DNA from: Corallococcus sp. EGB
Lineage (GTDB): Bacteria > Myxococcota > Myxococcia > Myxococcales > Myxococcaceae
Length of the DNA stretch: 64,000 bases
NCBI RefSeq assembly: GCF_019968905.1
Contig: NZ_CP079946.1
Location: 1,116,001-1,180,000 of the forward strand
Direction of reading: 5' to 3'
Shown here: piece by piece, positions 42,950 through 51,643 of the stretch
Numbering within the stretch: the stretch's first letter is position 1
How the letters are laid out: every line of letters starts with the position of its first letter
The notes under the pieces: generated by a model
What the model was told of the DNA's origin: nothing
The model's database searches: none
What the model saw: only the letters and a program-made list of their open reading frames with translations
Position numbers and translations under genes: made by a program

Positions 42950-43921
42950 ATGGCGCCTGGCCTCCTCGACATGTTCAGGGTCCTGTCCTCGTTCGACCCG
43001 CCGCGCGGCAAGCTCAAGGGCGCGCCGTGGGAGGCCTACGTGGACTGGGCCATCTCCCAGGGACTGGCGCCGCTCGCGGCGTACAACCTGGAGTACCGGA
43101 TGGGCGGTGGCGAGGCGCCGGAGTGGGCCCGCGACCGGATGATGTCCATCTACACCGGCTCCGTGAACGACAACGTCATGAAGCTGGTCCACTTCAAGCG
43201 CATCGTGGATCAGCTGGAGGGCCGCAAGCTGCTGCTGCTGGGCGGCGCGGCCTTCGCGGAGGCGCTCTATCCGCACGTGGGCTTCCGGCCCGTGCTGGAC
43301 ATCCAGGTGCTGGTGCGCCGCATGGACGTGGACGGCTTCGCCGGCTACCTGTCCAACCACGAGTTCGTCCCGGAGCCGGACACCGGCAACACCGGCGCGG
43401 CGCGCGTGGTGTCCGACGGCCGCACCCCCATCCACATCTACGCGGACGTGCTGGGCGCGAACCGCCGTGAGCAGTTGGCCGGCATCTTCGAGCGCGCCCG
43501 ACCCATGAAGGTCTACGGCCAGTCCGTCTTCCGTCCGGAGCTGGAGGACGCGCTGTTGCTCACCGCGCTGGACCAGGCCCATCACGGGTATGACGTGCCG
43601 TGGCTGTCGTTCGTGGACCTGCGCGAGCTCATCACCGGCGCCACCTGGATGGGCGGCGTGTACTCGCGCCCGCTGGACGTGCCCGCGCTCCTGTCGCGCG
43701 CGGAGGCGTTCGGGCTGGAGCGCGCTCTCTACACGTCGCTGGCCATCGTGGCGCGTCTGTTCCCGGAAGCCGAAGCGCAGGCCACCGCCGCCTTCCCGCC
43801 GCTGCGCCGCGCGACGCGTGAGCTTCTGGACCGTGGGGTGGTGGGTCCGGTGAGCACCCCCGGGCGCTCTTCCGCCCTGCGGGGTGTGGACCGACTGCGG
43901 CGCATCCTCACGGGACGATAA
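42950..43921 (+). CDS. Degenerate NTP_transf_5-like nucleotidyltransferase relative
   Basis: 323 residues. It shares with the preceding protein the helical fold and the KLLLLGGAAFAEALYP segment, but the metal pair reads DIQ (VLDIQVLV) where active relatives have DxD, and the Lys before Gly is replaced. It may therefore be non-catalytic, for example a binding partner of the upstream protein. The start at 42950 is after a short leader rich in GC. It belongs to the same plus-strand block, followed by ugd after about 100 bases. Confidence 0.55.
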   Translation: MAPGLLDMFRVLSSFDPPRGKLKGAPWEAYVDWAISQGLAPLAAYNLEYRMGGGEAPEWARDRMMSIYTGSVNDNVMKLVHFKRIVDQLEGRKLLLLGGAAFAEALYPHVGFRPVLDIQVLVRRMDVDGFAGYLSNHEFVPEPDTGNTGAARVVSDGRTPIHIYADVLGANRREQLAGIFERARPMKVYGQSVFRPELEDALLLTALDQAHHGYDVPWLSFVDLRELITGATWMGGVYSRPLDVPALLSRAEAFGLERALYTSLAIVARLFPEAEAQATAAFPPLRRATRELLDRGVVGPVSTPGRSSALRGVDRLRRILTGR

Positions 43922-44025
43922 GGCTGTCTGGTCGCTCGGCGTGCCGTGGACCCGGGCTTTCTTTCGGTGCGCGGGTCGGCGTATGAGTCCATGACGCCAC
44001 CTGTCGAAACCAGGACACTGAAAGA

Positions 44026-45324
44026 ATGCGCATTGCCATTATCGGATCGGGTTACGTCGGACTCGTCGCGGGCACCTGCTTCGCGGACTCGGGCAACGAC
44101 GTCGCGTGCGTGGACATCGACGAGCGGAAGATCCGCATGCTCCAGGACGGGCAGGTTCCCATCTACGAGCCGGGGCTGGAGGAGCTCATCCGCAAGAACG
44201 TGAAGGAGAAGCGCCTCACGTTCACCACGAACCTGGCCGAGGGCGTGCAGAACGCGCAGGCCGTGTTCATCGCCGTGGGCACCCCGGAAGGGGAGAGCGG
44301 CGAGGCGGACCTCCAGTACGTGCTGGCGGCGGCGCAGGCGGTGGGCCGCGCGATGAAGCAGTACACGGTGGTGGTGGACAAGAGCACCGTGCCGGTGGGC
44401 ACCGCGGACAAGGTTCGCGACGCCATCGCCAAGGTGACGGACGTGGAGTTCGACGTCGTCTCCAACCCGGAGTTCCTCAAGGAGGGCGCCGCGCTGGACG
44501 ACTTCTTCAAGCCGGACCGCGTCGTCATCGGCGCGAACACCGAGCGCGCGCGGAAGATCATGGGAGAGCTCTACGCGCCGTTCGTGCGCACGGAGAACCC
44601 CATCCTGTTCATGGACACGCGCTCCGCGGAGCTGACGAAGTACGCGGCCAACGCGATGCTGGCCACGCGCATCTCCTTCATGAACGACATCTCCGCCCTC
44701 TGCGAGAAGGTGGGCGCGGACGTGGACTTCGTGCGCAAGGGCCTGGGCGCGGACAAGCGCATCGGCTACCCGTTCCTCTTCCCGGGCGTGGGCTACGGCG
44801 GCTCCTGCTTCCCCAAGGACGTGAAGGCGCTGGTCACCACGGCGCGTGAGTACGGCCTGGAGCTGGACCTGCTGCGCGCGGTGGAGCGCACCAACGAGCG
44901 GCAGAAGAAGCTGCTCGTGAACAAGGCCGTGAAGCACTACGGGTCGCTGGAGGGCAAGAAGTTCGGCGTCTGGGGCCTGGCGTTCAAGCCGAAGACGGAC
45001 GACATGCGCGAGGCTCCCTCCATCGAGGTCATCGAGGGGCTCATCGGCAAGGGCGCGTCCGTGATTGCGCACGACCCGGTGGCGGCGCACGCGTCCAAGC
45101 GCGTCTTCGGCGACCGCATCCGCTACGCGGACCTGCCGTACGACGCGCTGGAGGGCGTGGACGGCCTGTTCGTGGTGACGGAGTGGAACGAGTTCCGCCA
45201 CCCGGACTTCGACCGCATGAAGAAGCTGATGAAGTCGCCGGTCGTCTTCGACGGCCGCAACATCTTCCAGCCCGAGCGCATGCGCGAGCTGGGCTTCACC
45301 TACTTCGGCATCGGCCGGAAGTAA
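44026..45324 (+). CDS. ugd: UDP-glucose 6-dehydrogenase
   Basis: 432 residues, the usual length. It oxidises UDP-glucose to UDP-glucuronate with two NAD, supplying uronic acid for the polysaccharide. MRIAIIGSGYVGLVAG is the Rossmann NAD motif; GVGYGGSCFPKD holds the catalytic Cys261; FNP-type sugar-site residues (SNPEFLKEG, YAANAMLATRISFMND) and the C-terminal Rossmann domain (KKFGVWGLAFKPKTDDMREAPS) are intact. The stop overlaps the next ATG (TAATG). GDP-mannose dehydrogenase is the closest alternative and less likely given FKPKTDD. Confidence 0.95.
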   Translation: MRIAIIGSGYVGLVAGTCFADSGNDVACVDIDERKIRMLQDGQVPIYEPGLEELIRKNVKEKRLTFTTNLAEGVQNAQAVFIAVGTPEGESGEADLQYVLAAAQAVGRAMKQYTVVVDKSTVPVGTADKVRDAIAKVTDVEFDVVSNPEFLKEGAALDDFFKPDRVVIGANTERARKIMGELYAPFVRTENPILFMDTRSAELTKYAANAMLATRISFMNDISALCEKVGADVDFVRKGLGADKRIGYPFLFPGVGYGGSCFPKDVKALVTTAREYGLELDLLRAVERTNERQKKLLVNKAVKHYGSLEGKKFGVWGLAFKPKTDDMREAPSIEVIEGLIGKGASVIAHDPVAAHASKRVFGDRIRYADLPYDALEGVDGLFVVTEWNEFRHPDFDRMKKLMKSPVVFDGRNIFQPERMRELGFTYFGIGRK

Positions 45325-46511
45325 TGAAGCAGCAGTCCGGAGGTTCGCTGGATGCACTGACAGGGCTGCGCTTCCTGGCGGCCCTGCACGTCGTGTTGTT
45401 CCACTTCGGCACCCCGTGCATCCAGGGCGTGGCGCCGGAGTGGATGGTGCAGGGGGTGGCCTCCGGCTATGCGTCCGTGGGGGTCTTCTTCCTCCTGTCC
45501 GGCTTCGTGCTCGCGTACAACTACGTGGACACGGCCGGAAGGATGCAGACCCCGCCCCGGGCCTTCTGGAGCGCGCGGGTGGCGCGCGTCTATCCGGTGT
45601 TCCTCCTGATGTTCCTCTTGTCCGCGGTGCCCACGGCGCAGGGCTCGCTGGCGGCGAACTCCGTGCCGGTGTCCATGGCGAAGCTGGGCACGGCGGGGCT
45701 CACCACGCTGATGCTGCTCCAGTCGTGGGTGCCGAAGCTGGCGCTGTACTGGAACCCGCCGTCCTGGTCCGTGTCGGTGGAGGCGTTCTTCTACGCGGTG
45801 TTCCCCGCGCTGGCCGGGCGGCTGGAGCGCTTCCGGGGCGCGCGCATGACCTTGGCGCTGGCGGGCGCGTGGCTTCTGGGGCTGCTGCCGCCGGTGCTCT
45901 ACCTGGTGCTGCGGCCGGACGGGCCGGGCACGTTGAACGCGGCGTTCGGCGGCGCCTGGCTGGCGGTGGTGAAGTTCAATCCGCTGATGCGCCTGCCGGA
46001 GTTCCTCCTGGGCGTGCTGCTGGGGCTCGTCTTCGTGCGGGAGCGGGCGGCGGCGACGTCCCGGCGCTCCGGCGCGGTGATGGCGCTGGCGGGCGCGGCG
46101 CTGCTGATGGTGGGCTTCTCCCAGGGCGCGGCGGTTCCGTATCCGCTGATGCACAACGCGCTGCTGGCGCCCGCGTCCGGGCTGCTGGTGTACGGGCTGG
46201 CGCGCGGCGGTGGTCCGCTGGGGCAGGTGCTGGCGCGGCCGTGGCTGGTGCACCTGGGCGGGGCCAGCTACGCGCTGTACCTGCTGCAGTACCCGGTCAG
46301 CGAGCTGGTGCACTGGATGGAGCGGTTCGTGGACCTGTCGTCACCCACGCGCTTCCTGGCGGTGCTGCTGGTGTTGCTGGTGCCCGCGTCGGTGGCGGTG
46401 CACCGGTGGGTGGAGACGCCGTGGCGCACGCGGGTGCGACGCGGGCTTCAGCCGTGGGTGGAGGGCACGCCCGCGCCGTCGGCTTCGGCGCGCGTGGCGC
46501 CGGGCGCCTGA
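45324..46511 (+). CDS. Acyltransferase-3 family membrane protein (OafA/YrhL type)
   Basis: 395 residues with about 10 hydrophobic helices. SGGSLDALTGLRFLAALHVVLFHF with the conserved His, SGFVLAYNY, RARVARVYPVF and SWSVSVEAFFYAVFP are the acyltransferase-3 signatures; the family O-acetylates surface glycans. It starts one base into the ugd stop, so the two are translationally coupled, suggesting O-acetylation of the polymer made here. A 30-residue Ala/Pro-rich tail ends the protein. The next gene is convergent. Confidence 0.85.
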   Translation: MKQQSGGSLDALTGLRFLAALHVVLFHFGTPCIQGVAPEWMVQGVASGYASVGVFFLLSGFVLAYNYVDTAGRMQTPPRAFWSARVARVYPVFLLMFLLSAVPTAQGSLAANSVPVSMAKLGTAGLTTLMLLQSWVPKLALYWNPPSWSVSVEAFFYAVFPALAGRLERFRGARMTLALAGAWLLGLLPPVLYLVLRPDGPGTLNAAFGGAWLAVVKFNPLMRLPEFLLGVLLGLVFVRERAAATSRRSGAVMALAGAALLMVGFSQGAAVPYPLMHNALLAPASGLLVYGLARGGGPLGQVLARPWLVHLGGASYALYLLQYPVSELVHWMERFVDLSSPTRFLAVLLVLLVPASVAVHRWVETPWRTRVRRGLQPWVEGTPAPSASARVAPGA

Positions 46512-46539
46512 TTCGCGGGAGGGACCGGGCACCGTCCCT

Positions 46540-46815
46540 TCAGCGGGCGAGGCCGCAGGCCTTCTTGCCTTCCTCGGTCTCGATGGCGCGGCAGTCGCAG
46601 CCGTCGAGCTTCGCCTCGCAGACCATCTCGTCCTCGGCGGTGGGCTCCACGCGGCCCTCCTCTTCGGCGGCGCGCTGCTGACAGGCCTGCTTCTCCACCG
46701 AGTTCAAGGCGCACTCGCAGAGCTTCTCGGACAGCTCGCGGCAGGCGGTCTTGCACGCGGTGAGTCCGGAGAGGGAGGCGCAGAGGACGGCGGCGGTGAG
46801 CAGGAGGCGACGCAT
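46540..46815 (-). CDS. Small Cys-rich lipoprotein
   Basis: 91 residues. The signal peptide ends in LTAC, a good lipobox, so the mature chain starts at about Cys22. The mature part is rich in Cys (nine including the lipid Cys) and Glu, with CKTACRELSEKLCEC and GCDCRA segments that may form disulfides. ATG 46815 gives a proper signal peptide; the frame extends 13 codons further upstream. No known domain. It is convergent with the acyltransferase-3 gene and divergent from the Wzy-TPR gene. Confidence 0.6.
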   Translation of the reverse strand: MRRLLLTAAVLCASLSGLTACKTACRELSEKLCECALNSVEKQACQQRAAEEEGRVEPTAEDEMVCEAKLDGCDCRAIETEEGKKACGLAR

Positions 46816-46999
46816 GGGGTCGGGCGAAGATGCCAGATGGTTCCCCGGATGCAAGCGGTGTCCCCGGGGGCACGTTCATTCGCGGGCCCGGTCCCTGGAC
46901 GGACGTGCCCGGGGAGCAGTCGTCCAGGCGTCACCTCCGCCGTCCGGCGGGACAGTCCACGGAGGTCCCCGAGGAGCGTGACATACTCCCGCGCCGCGC

Positions 47000-49624
47000 A
47001 TGGCTCCTGGCTCCCACCGCGTCTCCCGGTACACCGTCTCCGCGGAAGTGGCGCTCGCGGCCCTGGTGGTGCTGGGGCCGGTGGCGCTCGGCGGCGCGGC
47101 GCACTGGGTGTCCTGGCCGCTGGGCGTGCTGTCCGGGGCCGCGGCGGTGCTGGCCGTTGTCGGGGCCCGGCGCCAGGGAGACACCCTCCGCGTGCCGCTC
47201 CTGGCCGCGCCGCTGGTGGGGGGCGCGGTGTTGTGCGCGCTGCAATTGGTGCCGCTGCCACCGGGGCTGCTCTCGTGGGTGAGCCCGCAGGCCGCGGCGC
47301 TGCGCGAGGACGTGCTCGTTCCGCTGGGGCTCACGGGCTGGCGCCCGGTATCGCTGGAGCCCTCCGCCACCTGGCGTGAGCTGGCGAAGCACGTGGCCTA
47401 CCTGCTGACGTTCGTCGCGGCGGTGCAGGTGTGCCGTGCGCGGGCGTCGCGGCAGCGGCTGCTCGCGGTGCTGACGTTCACGGGCGCGGCGGTGGCGACG
47501 GTGGGGCTGGGGCACGCGCTGTCCGGCGTGGAGACGCTCTTCGGGCTGCGGGCGTACGTGCATGCGCGGCCGCCGCTGGTGACGCCGTTCGGCAACCCCA
47601 ACCACCTGGCGGGCTTCCTGGGGCTGTGCTCGACGGTGGCGGTGGGGCTCGCGCTGTCGAAGCAGCCGCGTGCGCGCGCGTGGCCCTTCGCGATGGCGGC
47701 GCTCGTCTCCGGGGCGGGCGTGATGCTGTCGCTGTCGCGCGCGGGCATCGTGTTCTTCGTCTTCGGGCAGGTGCTGCTCGCCGCGTGGCTGATGAAGCAG
47801 CGGCGTGAAGCACGCACTCCCGCGAGGCCCGCGTGGGGCCGGGGCGCGGCGGTGCTGCTGGGGCTGCTGGCGACGCTGTCGGTGGGCGCGTACCTGGCGG
47901 CGGATCAGCTGTGGGCCGAGGCGCGCACCGTGGACGGCGTGGAGTCCCTGCGCCACGGCAAGATGGAGCCCTGGCCGATGATGGCCCGCGCGGCCCGTGC
48001 CTTCCCGGTGTCGGGAATGGGGCGCGGCGCGTTCGAGGCCGCCTTCCCGCGCTACCAGACCGAGCCCAACCCCAACACCTTCACGCACCCGGAGAACGAA
48101 GTCTTGCAGGTGGCGGCGGAGTGGGGCGTGCCGGGACTGCTGCTGCTCGGGCTGGGCGTCTGGGCCTTCGTGAAGCGCGTGCGGCGCGAGGACCACGGGC
48201 CGGTGGAGCTGGCGGTGCTGTCCGGCGTGGCGGCGCTGGCGCTGCACAACCTCTTCGACTTCAGCCTGGAGCTGCCCGCGTGCGCGGTCGCGGTCGCGGT
48301 GGTGCTGGGCGCGGTGTCCCGGCCCCGCGAGGCCGAGCGGATGGCCGTGCGCCGCACGCGGTGGGAGACCCTGTCCGCCCGCCCCGCGCTGATGCTGGCG
48401 GCGGGGCTCACGGTGGTGATGCTCGTCGCGCTCGTGCCGGGGCGGCGGAGGATGGCGGACGCGGAGGCGCTGCTGGCGCAACGCGTGGCATCCCGTGCAC
48501 CCGGCGCGGAGGTGCGCGCGCTGGGGCTCCAGCTCATCGACGTACACCCGGCGGACTACCTGCTGTACCGGCTGCTGGCGATGGCCTCCGTGTCGAGCGG
48601 CGCGGCGGGTGCGAACGACGCCCTGGCCCTCGTCAATGACACGCTGTACCTGCGGCCCCTGGATGCGCCCGCGCACCGCGTGGCCGCGCGGGCCCTGTTG
48701 CACCTGGGCCGGCGCGAACAGGCGTTCCTGGAGTACCGGCTCGCGCATGAGGCCGGGGATCCGCGCGTGTTGATCAGCGAAGCGATGCCCCGGGCCCGCA
48801 CGGTCGAGGAGCTGAAGGCCCTCACGCCCGAAGCGCCTGGACAGGCCGTGGAGCTGGCGGAGGCGCTGCTCGCCGTGCCCGCGCGCCGCGCGCTGGGGCT
48901 CGGATGGCTCGCCTGGGCGCGCGAGCACTTCGAGGGCCGGCCCGAGGCCACCGCGCTGTGGATGCAGGAGTCCCGCGGACGATTGGCCCAGGGAGAACCT
49001 GCCTCGGCGGAAGCCGCCTGCGCGGAGGTGGAGCGGCGCGCTCCGGACGCGCTGGCCACGCACCTGCTGCGCGCGGACGTGTGGCGTGCGCAGGGGAGGG
49101 GGGCGGAGGCACTCCAAGTACTGGAGGCGCTCGCGAAGCGCTTCCCGCGGGACGTCGAGCTGGCCTTCACGCTGGCCACTCGCCAGCAGGAGGCGGGCCT
49201 CACGCGGAAGTCCCGGGATACGCTGGCCGCCGTGGCGCCGTACCTGACGGACCTGCGCCAGCGCGCGCGCCTGTTGTCACTGGAGGCGGACAGCTTCGAA
49301 AAGGAAGGCCTGCTGGCCCGCGCGCTGGAGCAGCGCCGCTCGGTCGTGGGGCTGCTGCCCGGTCCGGAGAGCCACTTCGCGGTGGCCCGGTTGCAGGAGC
49401 TGCTGTCGCGCTACGACGCCGCGGCGCGCTCGGTGCACGAGGGCCTGCGGCTCATGCCGCTCGAGGACGCACGTCGCGCCGAGGGAGAGGCGTGGGCGGC
49501 GCGGCTGGAGGAACACGAGCGTGCGCTGCGGGACGCACACAAGAAGACGCTGCTGGAGGATGCGCAGGCGCGGGACCCGGAGCCGCCGGGCTCCCCGGCG
49601 GTCAGCGACGCTCCCGCGCCGTGA
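47000..49624 (+). CDS. wzy: Wzy-type polysaccharide polymerase with C-terminal TPR-like region
   Basis: 874 residues. About 11-12 hydrophobic helices span residues 15-475. The Wzy_C region shows GNPNHLAGFLGL, SRAGIVFF and the loop SGMGRGAFEAAFPRYQ..PNTFTHPENEVLQ. The last 390 residues are soluble helical repeats with the TPR look (VEELKALTPEAPGQAVELAEALL, GEPASAEAACAEVERRAPDALATHLLRADVWRAQGRG). TPR fusions occur in some Wzy/ligases and could bind partners in the periplasm. From memory this corresponds to the M. xanthus WzyB position. It stands alone, with a 184-base upstream region. Confidence 0.8.
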   Translation: MAPGSHRVSRYTVSAEVALAALVVLGPVALGGAAHWVSWPLGVLSGAAAVLAVVGARRQGDTLRVPLLAAPLVGGAVLCALQLVPLPPGLLSWVSPQAAALREDVLVPLGLTGWRPVSLEPSATWRELAKHVAYLLTFVAAVQVCRARASRQRLLAVLTFTGAAVATVGLGHALSGVETLFGLRAYVHARPPLVTPFGNPNHLAGFLGLCSTVAVGLALSKQPRARAWPFAMAALVSGAGVMLSLSRAGIVFFVFGQVLLAAWLMKQRREARTPARPAWGRGAAVLLGLLATLSVGAYLAADQLWAEARTVDGVESLRHGKMEPWPMMARAARAFPVSGMGRGAFEAAFPRYQTEPNPNTFTHPENEVLQVAAEWGVPGLLLLGLGVWAFVKRVRREDHGPVELAVLSGVAALALHNLFDFSLELPACAVAVAVVLGAVSRPREAERMAVRRTRWETLSARPALMLAAGLTVVMLVALVPGRRRMADAEALLAQRVASRAPGAEVRALGLQLIDVHPADYLLYRLLAMASVSSGAAGANDALALVNDTLYLRPLDAPAHRVAARALLHLGRREQAFLEYRLAHEAGDPRVLISEAMPRARTVEELKALTPEAPGQAVELAEALLAVPARRALGLGWLAWAREHFEGRPEATALWMQESRGRLAQGEPASAEAACAEVERRAPDALATHLLRADVWRAQGRGAEALQVLEALAKRFPRDVELAFTLATRQQEAGLTRKSRDTLAAVAPYLTDLRQRARLLSLEADSFEKEGLLARALEQRRSVVGLLPGPESHFAVARLQELLSRYDAAARSVHEGLRLMPLEDARRAEGEAWAARLEEHERALRDAHKKTLLEDAQARDPEPPGSPAVSDAPAP

Positions 49625-49629
49625 TGGCC

Positions 49630-50169
49630 TCAGGCGGGAGCGCTGGAGTCCTCCAGGGGCGCTCTGTATGAGGGCCTCTGCTCCGCCTCCTCCTCTTCTT
49701 TCGCCAGGGGCTGGGTGAAAGACGCGACCAGGGGCCACTCCAGGCGCGCGAAGTCCTGGAAGCGCATCTCCAGGGCCTCCTCGTGCGAGCCCGCCCGGAA
49801 CAGCAGCCGCTCGTTGACGCTCAGGGATTCATCCATCGCGACAGGCAGGCCGTACAGCTCTCCGAAGGGAGGCTCGGCGCCCGTCTCGCAGTCCGGGAAG
49901 TGGTCGACGAACTCGGCTTCCGCGGCGAGCCTCGCCGTGCGGACACCCAACGTGTGGCGCACCTGCCGCAGGTCCACGGCCGACATCGCGGGCACGACGA
50001 CGATCCAGGGCTGCCGATCCGCCATCACGATGACGGACTTGGCCACGCGCCAGCCGGGCACGTCGAGCGCATCCGCGAGCTCCATCGCCGTGACTGCCCG
50101 GGCGTGGGCATACCGCTCGAAGGGGACGCGGTGCCGCCGCAGATAGCTCTGGATGGCATTCGGGATCAT
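49630..50169 (-). CDS. YbaK/EbsC-type aminoacyl-tRNA deacylase
   Basis: 179 residues. The YbaK fold opens IPNAIQSYLRRHRVPFERYAHARAVTAMELADAL and carries WRVAKSVIVM (the conserved catalytic Lys region) and EPPFGELYGLP. Such proteins hydrolyse mischarged tRNAs (Cys-tRNA-Pro and similar). The C-terminal 25 residues are Glu-rich. ATG 50169 lies 11 bases after a perfect AGGAGG; ATG 50178 in the same frame is two bases after it. It ends six bases from the stop of the convergent Wzy-TPR gene. Confidence 0.75.
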   Translation of the reverse strand: MIPNAIQSYLRRHRVPFERYAHARAVTAMELADALDVPGWRVAKSVIVMADRQPWIVVVPAMSAVDLRQVRHTLGVRTARLAAEAEFVDHFPDCETGAEPPFGELYGLPVAMDESLSVNERLLFRAGSHEEALEMRFQDFARLEWPLVASFTQPLAKEEEEAEQRPSYRAPLEDSSAPA

Positions 50170-50302
50170 GGGGGACATCACCTCCTTCGCGTTCAAGGTG
50201 TGTCCGGACGACGCGGGTGGCCATTCGTCACCCAGACGAGGCGGCCGTGACTGCCTGCCCTCATCCGGTGCGCCGGAGGGCAGGCAGGCGGGCATGCTCA
50301 CG

Positions 50303-51625
50303 TCACTGCTGGAAGTCGTACACGCTGCCCAGCTTGAGCAGGCGCGTCAGCTCATCGAGCGCGGTCATCGTCTCTCGCGCGAGCGCCGGGTCGCGCACGT
50401 CCTCCGGCTTGAGCACGTCGCGGTAGTGCTTGCGCACCCACGCCGCCAGCGATTCGTGCAGGGCCGGCGAGTAGAAGACGTCCGCGGTGATGGCCGCGCG
50501 CTCCGCGTCCGTGAGCGTGATGCGCTGACGCAGACACGCCGGGCCACCGCCGTTGTTCATGGACTGTCGAACGTCCAGGTAGTGCACCGCCTTCACCGGG
50601 TTGTCCCCGGCGACGACGCGCTCCAGGAAGGCGCGGGCGGTGGGCGTCTCGCGGCTCTCGATGGGCGCGATGATGGCCATGGTGCCGTCCGGCAGCGACA
50701 GCACCTGCGAGTTGAACGGGTACGCACGCACCGCGTCCTTCACCGGCAGCTCGGCGTCCGTCGCCACCTCGAAGCGCAAGGCGTCCCCCAGCTTCTCGCG
50801 CAGCGTCTGGAGGAGCTTCGGGTGCTCCACGAACGCCAGCGCGTGCAGCATGAGGAAGCGCTCGTTGCCCACCGCGAGCACGTCCGTGTGGAACGCGCCC
50901 GCGTCGATGCCGTCCGGGTGCTGCTGCGGCAGCAGCACCTGCTCCGGGGCCAGCCGGTGCAGCCGCGCCAGGGCCTGGCTGGACTCCAGCGTCTGGCGCG
51001 CGGGGAAGCGCTGCGGCCCCTTCACGTCCTGCCACGCGCTGCGGCCCCAGGCGAGCAGGTGCACGGCCTTGTGGCCCGGGGTGAAGAGGCGCGTGTGGTT
51101 GGCCGCGCCCTCGTCCGCGAAGTGAGAGCCGCCCGGCAGCGGGGCGTGCACCTGGAAGTGCTTCGCGTCCGCGAAGATGGCGCGCAGCACCGCGTGCGTG
51201 GTGTCCGCCTCGATGGCGCGGTGGAACATCTGCGTGAGGTTCGCGGGCGTCAGGTGCACCCGGCCGTCCGCCGTGTCCGCCGACGGCGCCACCGTGGCCG
51301 CGTTCGCCGTCCACATGGCGGAGGCGCTGGAGGTGAGGCGAAGCAGGTGCTCCGCGTCGCGCGCGGCGCGGGTGATGACGTCCTCGTCGGAGCCCGTGAA
51401 GCCCAGCGCGCGCAGGGTGCGCAGGGACGGGCGCGGCTGGGGCGGCAGCACCGCCTGGCCCACCCCCAGCTCCGACACGAAGCGCATCTTCTCCAGCCCC
51501 TGGAGCGCCGCCTCGCGGGGGTGGCTGGGCTGGCCGCCGTGGTGTTGTGACGCCAGGTTGCCCGGCGAGAGGCCGGCGTAATTGTGGGTCGGGCCAATGA
51601 GGCCGTCGAAGTTGTATTCGCGCAT
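50303..51625 (-). CDS. astB: N-succinylarginine dihydrolase
   Basis: 440 residues, family length. It converts N-succinylarginine to succinylornithine, CO2 and ammonia in the arginine succinyltransferase catabolic pathway. NFDGLIGPTHNYAGLSPGN opens the family; GAFHTDV holds a catalytic His, and NNGGGPACLRQR the nucleophilic Cys. The other ast genes are not in the window. ATG 51625 is 18 bases from the GTG start of the divergent acyltransferase gene, so both promoters overlap coding sequence or the transcripts are nearly leaderless. Confidence 0.9.
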   Translation of the reverse strand: MREYNFDGLIGPTHNYAGLSPGNLASQHHGGQPSHPREAALQGLEKMRFVSELGVGQAVLPPQPRPSLRTLRALGFTGSDEDVITRAARDAEHLLRLTSSASAMWTANAATVAPSADTADGRVHLTPANLTQMFHRAIEADTTHAVLRAIFADAKHFQVHAPLPGGSHFADEGAANHTRLFTPGHKAVHLLAWGRSAWQDVKGPQRFPARQTLESSQALARLHRLAPEQVLLPQQHPDGIDAGAFHTDVLAVGNERFLMLHALAFVEHPKLLQTLREKLGDALRFEVATDAELPVKDAVRAYPFNSQVLSLPDGTMAIIAPIESRETPTARAFLERVVAGDNPVKAVHYLDVRQSMNNGGGPACLRQRITLTDAERAAITADVFYSPALHESLAAWVRKHYRDVLKPEDVRDPALARETMTALDELTRLLKLGSVYDFQQ

Positions 51626-51643
51626 GGGATATGGAGACGCGTC

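Noticed and set aside
46512-46545. Weak hairpin between the acyltransferase-3 gene and the convergent lipoprotein
   Set aside because: Only about six paired bases and no U-run; not enough for a terminator call.
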